A stretch of DNA of 64,000 nt. Source: Ampullaceana balthica. Lineage: Eukaryota > Mollusca > Gastropoda > Lymnaeidae. This document shows, one piece after another, positions 1 through 12,400 of the stretch. The position numbers were made by a program, and so were the translations under genes. How positions within the stretch are numbered: position 1 is the first letter of the stretch; each line of letters opens with the position of its first letter. The notes under the pieces were generated by a model, which made no database searches, was not told where the DNA came from, and was given only the letters and a program-made list of their open reading frames with translations. Location of the stretch: positions 1 through 64,000 of the forward strand of contig CALYLW010000169.1 in the NCBI GenBank assembly GCA_944989445.1. The letters are read 5' to 3'.

Positions 1-396
1 AAATAACATTATTGAATAAAGTAGTTTATTCCAGAGGTTCCTGAACATTATTTTAATGACATATCAACACGATTGTGTCCCTGAAAAATTATTATTTTGT
101 TATTGCCCCTTTCTTCCACCCGAAAGGTTAAAAAAAATGTATTTTCACATGAAAAAAAATTTCATTATGTTTTAATTTCATAAGATTAAATTCGCATGAT
201 AAGCTTAATACATAAATAGACAAGCAAATTTAATCATCTTTCCTTAGTAAAAATTATCACAATATCATTAGATCAGGTATTTTTATTTAAAGTAATCAAA
301 ATATTTCTCCTGGAGACACGTAAAAAGTTTGTATTTATTTCATACTGCAATAAATACAAATAAAAATAAAAAGATATCAAACAACACAATTTTATA

Positions 397-655
397 GGCG
401 GACTAAAAAGAAAATATTAATTTAAAACTTATAAGTTCAAGTACTTTCATTTAATATGACTAAAAACGTGGGCGGGCGCTTATGAGGTTTAACATATGCA
501 GCTCACTCATACTCGCACTTATAGATTTCTCTTTTGCCTTCTAAATTAGACATCTTTAATTTTTATACCAAACACCCGCCCCACATGTTTAATCATATTA
601 ATTGAAAGTACTTGAACTTATAAGTTTTAAATTATTTTCTTCTTTTTAGTCCGCT
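397..655. repeat. Long fold-back within the satellite unit (unit 1 example)
   Basis: The segment at about 397-478 is largely the reverse complement of about 575-655, with GGCGGACTAAAAAGAAAA on one side matching TTCTTTTTAGTCCGC on the other, and CGTGGGCGGG matching CCCGCCCCACATG. The loop is about 95 bases. A third GC-rich block near 785-800 (AAGCGCCCGCCC) is also complementary to GGGCGGGCGCTT at 470-482, so an alternative, longer pairing exists. The structure recurs in every unit. It could be the paired termini of an old MITE captured in the unit, or a cruciform-forming element of the satellite. Confidence 0.85.
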
Positions 656-775
656 TATAAAAACGTGGTTTTAAAAATCTTTTTTTACTTCTAATTATTT
701 TATTCTTTTTAGTCCACTTATAACAACCTGATTTTTAAAAATATTATTTTTTACCTCTATTTATTTTACCAAACA
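645..775. repeat. Internal ~68-base direct duplication in the satellite unit
   Basis: Two consecutive diverged copies start at TTTTTAGTCCGCTTATAA (about 645) and TTTTTAGTCCACTTATAA (about 706). Both are followed by a run of T/A containing TTTTAAAAAT and a pyrimidine-rich end. The duplication is present in every unit, so it predates array amplification. Confidence 0.7.
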
Positions 776-3700
776 CCTCACAAGCGCCCGCCCAACGTTT
801 TAAAAACATTGTGATGTGGTTACGGGGTGAACTCACGGATGTCAACAAAAGCAGACGGTACAGATTCTTATATATAGACTATAGATAAACTAAAAAGTTC
901 AATAATTTAATAACAGTACATTCGATCGATCTGAAATTTTGATACAATGCATTGTCATCCAAGATCTATCTGTGGTAAAATTTAAAAATGGTTGAATTTC
1001 AAGTATATTTAGGTTATTCCAAACAACACAGGCTAGAAAAATATTTCACCAAAAATTTTAGTGGATAAACTACTTCTACCGAAAGGTATTACAAGTAAGA
1101 CAGGGGTTAAGAACACCGTGTCCTTACAATAATTGTTTACAAGGTAAACAAATTAAAGAGTTCGTTTATTTAATAATACACCTCATAACATGAACAATTT
1201 CAAGATATCCAAAACTGTGCTACTTTAATAGCATGTAGAATGTTCTTTTTCATACTTTTCCGATCATTGGTTGGGTCAGAAGTAGGACAGAGGCGTTGCT
1301 AAGGACTCTGCCCCGCGGATTTTAATTCACATGAATCATACACCGCAATCATCACGATTCTTTTCTGAACGCCCGTAGGCATTACAGATCAGAATTTCCC
1401 TAACCAATGACAACCGCGGAAGAGTTAAATCTGCAGTTAGTACCATTACACTTCCAACTTAAAATGGGCATAACAATTTGTTTATTGTTTTCTAAAACTG
1501 CTACGAAAAATATTTCAATAGAGTTTTTTAAAGCACTTTTCTTCAAGTTCAAATTATTTACTCTTACTACTTTTGCATACAAAATAACATTATTGAATAA
1601 AGTAGTTTATTCCAGAGGTTCCTGAACATTATTTTAATGACATATCAACACGATTGTGTCCCTGAAAAATTATTATTTTGTTATTGCCCCTTTCTTCCAC
1701 CCGAAAGGTTTAAAAAATGTATTTTCACATGAAAAAAAATTTCATTATGTTTTAATTTCATAAGATTAAATTCGCATGATAAGCTTAATACATAAATAGA
1801 CAAGCAAATTTAATCATCTTTCCTTAGTAAAAATTATCACAATATCATTAGATCAGGTATTTTTATTTAAAGTAATCAAAATATTTCTCCTGGAGACACG
1901 TAAAAAGTTTGTATTTATTTCATACTGCAATAAATACAAATAAAAATAAAAAGATATCAAACAACACAATTTTATAGGCGGACTAAAAAGAAAACATTAA
2001 TTTAAAACTTATAAGTTCAAGTACTTTCATTTAATATGACTAAAAACGTGGGCGGGCGCTTATGAGGTTTAACATATGCAGCTCACTCATACTCGCACTT
2101 ATAGATTTCTCTTTTGCCTTCTAAATTAGACATCTTTAATTTTTATACCAAACACCCGCCCCACATGTTTAATCATATTAATTGAAAGTACTTGAACTTA
2201 TAAGTTTTAAATTATTTTCTTCTTTTTAGTCCGCTTATAAAAACGTGGTTTTAAAAATCTTTTTTTACTTCTAATTATTTTATTCTTTTTAGTCCACTTA
2301 TAACAACCTGATTTTTAAAAATATTATTTTTTACCTCTATTTATTTTACCAAACACCTCACAAGCGCCCGCCCAACGTTTTAAAAACATTGTGATGTGGT
2401 TACGGGGTGAACTCACGGATGTCAACAAAAGCAGACGGTACAGATTCTTATATATAGACTATAGATAAACTAAAAAGTTCAATAATTTAATAACAGTACA
2501 TTCGATCGATCTGAAATTTTGATACAATGCATTGTCATCCAAGATCTATCTGTGGTAAAATTTAAAAATGGTTGAATTTCAAGTATATTTAGGTTATTCC
2601 AAACAACACAGGCTAGAAAAATATTTCACCAAAAATTTTAGTGGATAAACTACTTCTACCGAAAGGTATTACAAGTAAGACAGGGGTTAAGAACACCGTG
2701 TCCTTACAATAATTGTTTACAAGGTAAACAAATTAAAGAGTTCGTTTATTTAATAATACACCTCATAACATGAACAATTTCAAGATATCCAAAACTGTGC
2801 TACTTTAATAGCATGTAGAATGTTCTTTTTCATACTTTTCCGATCATTGGTTGGGTCAGAAGTAGGACAGAGGCGTTGCTAAGGACTCTGCCCCGCGGAT
2901 TTTAATTCACATGAATCATACACCGCAATCATCACGATTCTTTTCTGAACGCCCGTAGGCATTACAGATCAGAATTTCCCTAACCAATGACAACCGCGGA
3001 AGAGTTAAATCTGCAGTTAGTACCATTACACTTCCAACTTAAAATGGGCATAACAATTTGTTTATTGTTTTCTAAAACTGCTACGAAAAATATTTCAATA
3101 GAGTTTTTTAAAGCACTTTTCTTCAAGTTCAAATTATTTACTCTTACTACTTTTGCATACAAAATAACATTATTGAATAAAGTAGTTTATTCCAGAGGTT
3201 CCTGAACATTATTTTAATGACATATCAACACGATTGTGTCCCTGAAAAATTATTATTTTGTTATTGCCCCTTTCTTCCACCCGAAAGGTTTAAAAAATGT
3301 ATTTTCACATGAAAAAAAATTTCATTATGTTTTAATTTCATAAGATTAAATTCGCATGATAAGCTTAATACATAAATAGACAAGCAAATTTAATCATCTT
3401 TCCTTAGTAAAAATTATCACAATATCATTAGATCAGGTATTTTTATTTAAAGTAATCAAAATATTTCTCCTGGAGACACGTAAAAAGTTTGTATTTATTT
3501 CATACTGCAATAAATACAAATAAAAATAAAAAGATATCAAACAACACAATTTTATAGGCGGACTAAAAAGAAAACATTAATTTAAAACTTATAAGTTCAA
3601 GTACTTTCATTTAATATGACTAAAAACGTGGGCGGGCGCTTATGAGGTTTAACATATGCAGCTCACTCATACTCGCACTTATAGATTTCTCTTTTGCCTT

Positions 3701-5666
3701 CTAAATTAGACATCTTTAATTTTTATACCAAACACCCGCCCCACATGTTTAATCATATTAATTGAAAGTACTTGAACTTATAAGTTTTAAATTATTTTCT
3801 TCTTTTTAGTCCGCTTATAAAAACGTGGTTTTAAAAATCTTTTTTTACTTCTAATTATTTTATTCTTTTTAGTCCACTTATAACAACCTGATTTTTAAAA
3901 ATATTATTTTTTACCTCTATTTATTTTACCAAACACCTCACAAGCGCCCGCCCAACGTTTTAAAAACATTGTGATGTGGTTACGGGGTGAACTCACGGAT
4001 GTCAACAAAAGCAGACGGTACAGATTCTTATATATAGACTATAGATAAACTAAAAAGTTCAATAATTTAATAACAGTACATTCGATCGATCTGAAATTTT
4101 GATACAATACATTGTCATCCAAGATCTATCTGTGGTAAAATTTAAAAATGGTTGAATTTCAAGTATATTTAGGTTATTCCAAACAACACAGGCTAGAAAA
4201 ATATTTCACCAAAAATTTTAGTGGATAAACTACTTCTACCGAAAGGTATTACAAGTAAGACAGGGGTTAAGAACACCGTGTCCTTACAATAATTGTTTAC
4301 AAGGTAAACAAATTAAAGAGTTCGTTTATTTAATAATACACCTCATAACATGAACAATTTCAAGATATCCAAAACTGTGCTACTTTAATAGCATGTAGAA
4401 TGTTCTTTTTCATACTTTTCCGATCATTGGTTGGGTCAGAAGTAGGACAGAGGCGTTGCTAAGGACTCTGCCCCGCGGATTTTAATTCACATGAATCATA
4501 CACCGCAATCATCACGATTCTTTTCTGAACGCCCGTAGGCATTACAGATCAGAATTTCCCTAACCAATGACAACCGCGGAAGAGTTAAATCTGCAGTTAG
4601 TACCATTACACTTCCAACTTAAAATGGGCATAACAATTTGTTTATTGTTTTCTAAAACTGCTACGAAAAATATTTCAATAGAGTTTTTTAAAGCACTTTT
4701 CTTCAAGTTCAAATTATTTACTCTTACTACTTTTGCATACAAAATAACATTATTGAATAAAGTAGTTTATTCCAGAGGTTCCTGAACATTATTTTAATGA
4801 CATATCAACACGATTGTGTCCCTGAAAAATTATTATTTTGTTATTGCCCCTTTCTTCCACCCGAAAGGTTTAAAAAATGTATTTTCACATGAAAAAAAAT
4901 TTCATTATGTTTTAATTTCATAAGATTAAATTCGCATGATAAGCTTAATACATAAATAGACAAGCAAATTTAATCATCTTTCCTTAGTAAAAATTATCAC
5001 AATATCATTAGATCAGGTATTTTTATTTAAAGTAATCAAAATATTTCTCCTGGAGACACGTAAAAAGTTTGTATTTATTTCATACTGCAATAAATACAAA
5101 TAAAAATAAAAAGATATCAAACAACACAATTTTATAGGCGGACTAAAAAGAAAACATTAATTTAAAACTTATAAGTTCAAGTACTTTCATTTAATATGAC
5201 TAAAAACGTGGGCGGGCGCTTATGAGGTTTAACATATGCAGCTCACTCATACTCGCACTTATAGATTTCTCTTTTGCCTTCTAAATTAGACATCTTTAAT
5301 TTTTATACCAAACACCCGCCCCACATGTTTAATCATATTAATTGAAAGTACTTGAACTTATAAGTTTTAAATTATTTTCTTCTTTTTAGTCCGCTTATAA
5401 AAACGTGGTTTTAAAAATCTTTTTTTACTTCTAATTATTTTATTCTTTTTAGTCCACTTATAACAACCTGATTTTTAAAAATATTATTTTTTACCTCTAT
5501 TTATTTTACCAAACACCTCACAAGCGCCCGCCCAACGTTTTAAAAACATTGTGATGTGGTTACGGGGTGAACTCACGGATGTCAACAAAAGCAGACGGTA
5601 CAGATTCTTATATATAGACTATAGATAAACTAAAAAGTTCAATAATTTAATAACAGTACATTCGAT

Positions 5667-6402
5667 TGACTTTTTATTTTAACCTTTCGGGTGGAAGAAA
5701 GGGGCAATAACAAAATAATAATTTTTCAGGGACACAATCGTGTTGATATGTCATTAAAATAATGTTCAGGAACCTCTGGAATAAACTACTTTATTCAATA
5801 ATGTTATTTTGTATGCAAAAGTAGTAAGAGTAAATAATTTGAACTTGAAGAAAAGTGCTTTAAAAAACTCTATTGAAATATTTTTCGTAGCAGTTTTAGA
5901 AAACAATAAACAAATTGTTATGCCCATTTTAAGTTGGAAGTGTAATGGTACTAACTGCAGATTTAACTCTTCCGCGGTTGTCATTGGTTAGGGAAATTCT
6001 GATCTGTAATGCCTACGGGCGTTCAGAAAAGAATCGTGATGATTGCGGTGTATGATTCATGTGAATTAAAATCCGCGGGGCAGAGTCCTTAGCAACGCCT
6101 CTGTCCTACTTCTGACCCAACCAATGATCGGAAAAGTATGAAAAAGAACATTCTACATGCTATTAAAGTAGCACAGTTTTGGATATCTTGAAATTGGACA
6201 TTGTTCATGTTATGAGGTGTATTATTAAATAAACGAACTCTTTAATTTGTTTACCTTGTAAACAATTATTGTAAGGACACGGTGTTCTTAACCCCTGTCT
6301 TACTTGTAATACCTTTCGGTAGAAGTAGTTTATCCACTAAAATTTTTGGTGAAATATTTTTCTAGCACTGAGTTGTGTCCCTGAATAACCTAAATATACT
6401 TT
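5667..6402 (-). repeat. Inverted partial satellite unit inside the array
   Basis: The forward unit stops after TTCGAT near 5666. The next ~730 bases read as the reverse complement of the unit, from its CCACCCGAAAGG block back through the GGCTAGAAAAAT block. Forward orientation resumes near 6402 at TTTTGTATTGCCCC. Near the exit, about 6367-6383 reads ACTGAGTTGTGTCCCTG where the inverted unit should have CTGTGTTGTTTGG. The patch resembles the forward-strand text TTGTGTCCCTGA. The inverted block carries the 7-base GGACATT insertion, so it is of the long subtype found to its right. Confidence 0.9.
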
Positions 6403-9400
6403 TTGTATTGCCCCTTTCTTCCACCCGAAAGGTTAAAAAAATGTATTTTCACATGAAAAAAAATTTCATTATGTTTTAATTTCATAAGATTAAATTCGCA
6501 TGATAAGCTTAATACATAAATAGACAAGCAAATTTAATCATCTTTCCTTAGTAAAAATTATCACAATATCATTAGATCAGGTATTTTTATTTAAAGTAAT
6601 CAAAATATTTCTCCTGGAGACACGTAAAAAGTTTGTATTTATTTCATACTGCAATAAATACAAATAAAAATAAAAAGATATCAAACAACACAATTTTATA
6701 GGCGGACTAAAAAGAAAATATTAATTTAAAACTTATAAGTTCAAGTACTTTCATTTAATATGACTAAAAACGTGGGCGGGCGCTTATGAGGTTTAACATA
6801 TGCAGCTCACTCATACTCGCACTTATAGATTTCTCTTTTGCCTTCTAAATTAGACATCTTTAATTTTTATACCAAACACCCGCCCCACATGTTTAATCAT
6901 ATTAATTGAAAGTACTTGAACTTATAAGTTTTAAATTATTTTCTTCTTTTTAGTCCGCTTATAAAAACGTGGTTTTAAAAATCTTTTTTTACTTCTAATT
7001 ATTTTATTCTTTTTAGTCCACTTATAACAACCTGATTTTTAAAAATATTATTTTTTACCTCTATTTATTTTACCAAACACCTCACAAGCGCCCGCCCAAC
7101 GTTTTAAAAACATTGTGATGTGGTTACGGGGTGAACTCACGGATGTCAACAAAAGCAGACGGTACAGATTCTTATATATAGACTATAGATAAACTAAAAA
7201 GTTCAATAATTTAATAACAGTACATTCGATCGATCTGAAATTTTGATACAATGCATTGTCATCCAAGATCTATCTGTGGTAAAATTTAAAAATGGTTGAA
7301 TTTCAAGTATATTTAGGTTATTCCAAACAACACAGGCTAGAAAAATATTTCACCAAAAATTTTAGTGGATAAACTACTTCTACCGAAAGGTATTACAAGT
7401 AAGACAGGGGTTAAGAACACCGTGTCCTTACAATAATTGTTTACAAGGTAAACAAATTAAAGAGTTCGTTTATTTAATAATACACCTCATAACATGAACA
7501 ATGTCCAATTTCAAGATATCCAAAACTGTGCTACTTTAATAGCATGTAGAATGTTCTTTTTCATACTTTTCCGATCATTGGTTGGGTCAGAAGTAGGACA
7601 GAGGCGTTGCTAAGGACTCTGCCCCGCGGATTTTAATTCACATGAATCATACACCGCAATCATCACGATTCTTTTCTGAACGCCCGTAGGCATTACAGAT
7701 CAGAATTTCCCTAACCAATGACAACCGCGGAAGAGTTAAATCTGCACTTAGTACCATTACACTTCCAACTTAAAATGGGCATAACAATTTGTTTATTGTT
7801 TTCTAAAACTGCTACGAAAAATATTTCAATAGAGTTTTTTAAAGCACTTTTCTTCAAGTTCAAATTATTTACTCTTACTACTTTTGCATACAAAATAACA
7901 TTATTGAATAAAGTAGTTTATTCCAGAGGTTCCTGAACATTATTTTAATGACATATCAACACGATTGTGTCCCTGAAAAATTATTATTTTGTTATTGCCC
8001 CTTTCTTCCACCCGAAAGGTTAAAAAAATGTATTTTCACATGAAAAAAAATTTCATTATGTTTTAATTTCATAAGATTAAATTCGCATGATAAGCTTAAT
8101 ACATAAATAGACAAGCAAATTTAATCATCTTTCCTTAGTAAAAATTATCACAATATCATTAGATCAGGTATTTTTATTTAAAGTAATCAAAATATTTCTC
8201 CTGGAGACACGTAAAAAGTTTGTATTTATTTCATACTGCAATAAATACAAATAAAAATAAAAAGATATCAAACAACACAATTTTATAGGCGGACTAAAAA
8301 GAAAATATTAATTTAAAACTTATAAGTTCAAGTACTTTCATTTAATATGACTAAAAACGTGGGCGGGCGCTTATGAGGTTTAACATATGCAGCTCACTCA
8401 TACTCGCACTTATAGATTTCTCTTTTGCCTTCTAAATTAGACATCTTTAATTTTTATACCAAACACCCGCCCCACATGTTTAATCATATTAATTGAAAGT
8501 ACTTGAACTTATAAGTTTTAAATTATTTTCTTCTTTTTAGTCCGCTTATAAAAACGTGGTTTTAAAAATCTTTTTTTACTTCTAATTATTTTATTCTTTT
8601 TAGTCCACTTATAACAACCTGATTTTTAAAAATATTATTTTTTACCTCTATTTATTTTACCAAACACCTCACAAGCGCCCGCCCAACGTTTTAAAAACAT
8701 TGTGATGTGGTTACGGGGTGAACTCACGGATGTCAACAAAAGCAGACGGTACAGATTCTTATATATAGACTATAGATAAACTAAAAAGTTCAATAATTTA
8801 ATAACAGTACATTCGATCGATCTGAAATTTTGATACAATGCATTGTCATCCAAGATCTATCTGTGGTAAAATTTAAAAATGGTTGAATTTCAAGTATATT
8901 TAGGTTATTCCAAACAACACAGGCTAGAAAAATATTTCACCAAAAATTTTAGTGGATAAACTACTTCTACCGAAAGGTATTACAAGTAAGACAGGGGTTA
9001 AGAACACCGTGTCCTTACAATAATTGTTTACAAGGTAAACAAATTAAAGAGTTCGTTTATTTAATAATACACCTCATAACATGAACAATGTCCAATTTCA
9101 AGATATCCAAAACTGTGCTACTTTAATAGCATGTAGAATGTTCTTTTTCATACTTTTCCGATCATTGGTTGGGTCAGAAGTAGGACAGAGGCGTTGCTAA
9201 GGACTCTGCCCCGCGGATTTTAATTCACATGAATCATACACCGCAATCATCACGATTCTTTTCTGAACGCCCGTAGGCATTACAGATCAGAATTTCCCTA
9301 ACCAATGACAACCGCGGAAGAGTTAAATCTGCAGTTAGTACCATTACACTTCCAACTTAAAATGGGCATAACAATTTGTTTATTGTTTTCTAAAACTGCT

Positions 9401-12400
9401 ACGAAAAATATTTCAATAGAGTTTTTTAAAGCACTTTTCTTCAAGTTCAAATTATTTACTCTTACTACTTTTGCATACAAAATAACATTATTGAATAAAG
9501 TAGTTTATTCCAGAGGTTCCTGAACATTATTTTAATGACATATCAACACGATTGTGTCCCTGAAAAATTATTATTTTGTTATTGCCCCTTTCTTCCACCC
9601 GAAAGGTTAAAAAAATGTATTTTCACATGAAAAAAAATTTCATTATGTTTTAATTTCATAAGATTAAATTCGCATGATAAGCTTAATACATAAATAGACA
9701 AGCAAATTTAATCATCTTTCCTTAGTAAAAATTATCACAATATCATTAGATCAGGTATTTTTATTTAAAGTAATCAAAATATTTCTCCTGGAGACACGTA
9801 AAAAGTTTGTATTTATTTCATACTGCAATAAATACAAATAAAAATAAAAAGATATCAAACAACACAATTTTATAGGCGGACTAAAAAGAAAATATTAATT
9901 TAAAACTTATAAGTTCAAGTACTTTCATTTAATATGACTAAAAACGTGGGCGGGCGCTTATGAGGTTTAACATATGCAGCTCACTCATACTCGCACTTAT
10001 AGATTTCTCTTTTGCCTTCTAAATTAGACATCTTTAATTTTTATACCAAACACCCGCCCCACATGTTTAATCATATTAATTGAAAGTACTTGAACTTATA
10101 AGTTTTAAATTATTTTCTTCTTTTTAGTCCGCTTATAAAAACGTGGTTTTAAAAATCTTTTTTTACTTCTAATTATTTTATTCTTTTTAGTCCACTTATA
10201 ACAACCTGATTTTTAAAAATATTATTTTTTACCTCTATTTATTTTACCAAACACCTCACAAGCGCCCGCCCAACGTTTTAAAAACATTGTGATGTGGTTA
10301 CGGGGTGAACTCACGGATGTCAACAAAAGCAGACGGTACAGATTCTTATATATAGACTATAGATAAACTAAAAAGTTCAATAATTTAATAACAGTACATT
10401 CGATCGATCTGAAATTTTGATACAATGCATTGTCATCCAAGATCTATCTGTGGTAAAATTTAAAAATGGTTGAATTTCAAGTATATTTAGGTTATTCCAA
10501 ACAACACAGGCTAGAAAAATATTTCACCAAAAATTTTAGTGGATAAACTACTTCTACCGAAAGGTATTACAAGTAAGACAGGGGTTAAGAACACCGTGTC
10601 CTTACAATAATTGTTTACAAGGTAAACAAATTAAAGAGTTCGTTTATTTAATAATACACCTCATAACATGAACAATGTCCAATTTCAAGATATCCAAAAC
10701 TGTGCTACTTTAATAGCATGTAGAATGTTCTTTTTCATACTTTTCCGATCATTGGTTGGGTCAGAAGTAGGACAGAGGCGTTGCTAAGGACTCTGCCCCG
10801 CGGATTTTAATTCACATGAATCATACACCGCAATCATCACGATTCTTTTCTGAACGCCCGTAGGCATTACAGATCAGAATTTCCCTAACCAATGACAACC
10901 GCGGAAGAGTTAAATCTGCAGTTAGTACCATTACACTTCCAACTTAAAATGGGCATAACAATTTGTTTATTGTTTTCTAAAACTGCTACGAAAAATATTT
11001 CAATAGAGTTTTTTAAAGCACTTTTCTTCAAGTTCAAATTATTTACTCTTACTACTTTTGCATACAAAATAACATTATTGAATAAAGTAGTTTATTCCAG
11101 AGGTTCCTGAACATTATTTTAATGACATATCAACACGATTGTGTCCCTGAAAAATTATTATTTTGTTATTGCCCCTTTCTTCCACCCGAAAGGTTAAAAA
11201 AATGTATTTTCACATGAAAAAAAATTTCATTATGTTTTAATTTCATAAGATTAAATTCGCATGATAAGCTTAATACATAAATAGACAAGCAAATTTAATC
11301 ATCTTTCCTTAGTAAAAATTATCACAATATCATTAGATCAGGTATTTTTATTTAAAGTAATCAAAATATTTCTCCTGGAGACACGTAAAAAGTTTGTATT
11401 TATTTCATACTGCAATAAATACAAATAAAAATAAAAAGATATCAAACAACACAATTTTATAGGCGGACTAAAAAGAAAATATTAATTTAAAACTTATAAG
11501 TTCAAGTACTTTCATTTAATATGACTAAAAACGTGGGGCGGGCGCTTATGAGGTTTAACATATGCAGCTCACTCATACTCGCACTTATAGATTTCTCTTT
11601 TGCCTTCTAAATTAGACATCTTTAATTTTTATACCAAACACCCGCCCCACATGTTTAATCATATTAATTGAAAGTACTTGAACTTATAAGTTTTAAATTA
11701 TTTTCTTCTTTTTAGTCCGCTTATAAAAACGTGGTTTTAAAAATCTTTTTTTACTTCTAATTATTTTATTCTTTTTAGTCCACTTATAACAACCTGATTT
11801 TTAAAAATATTATTTTTTACCTCTATTTATTTTACCAAACACCTCACAAGCGCCCGCCCAACGTTTTAAAAACATTGTGATGTGGTTCACGGGGTGAACT
11901 CACGGATGTCAACAAAAGCAGACGGTACAGATTCTTATATATAGACTATAGATAAACTAAAAAGTTCAATAATTTAATAACAGTACATTCGATCGATCTG
12001 AAATTTTGATACAATGCATTGTCATCCAAGATCTATCTGTGGTAAAATTTAAAAATGGTTGAATTTCAAGTATATTTAGGTTATTCCAAACAACACAGGC
12101 TAGAAAAATATTTCACCAAAAATTTTAGTGGATAAACTACTTCTACCGAAAGGTATTACAAGTAAGACAGGGGTTAAGAACACCGTGTCCTTACAATAAT
12201 TGTTTACAAGGTAAACAAATTAAAGAGTTCGTTTATTTAATAATACACCTCATAACATGAACAATGTCCAATTTCAAGATATCCAAAACTGTGCTACTTT
12301 AATAGCATGTAGAATGTTCTTTTTCATACTTTTCCGATCATTGGTTGGGTCAGAAGTAGGACAGAGGCGTTGCTAAGGACTCTGCCCCGCGGATTTTAAT

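Noticed and set aside
1400..1625. 72-codon plus-strand and 60-codon minus-strand frames repeated in each satellite unit
   Set aside because: They overlap on opposite strands, have no protein features, and break by single-base indels from about 18.9 kb on. Conservation follows from array identity.
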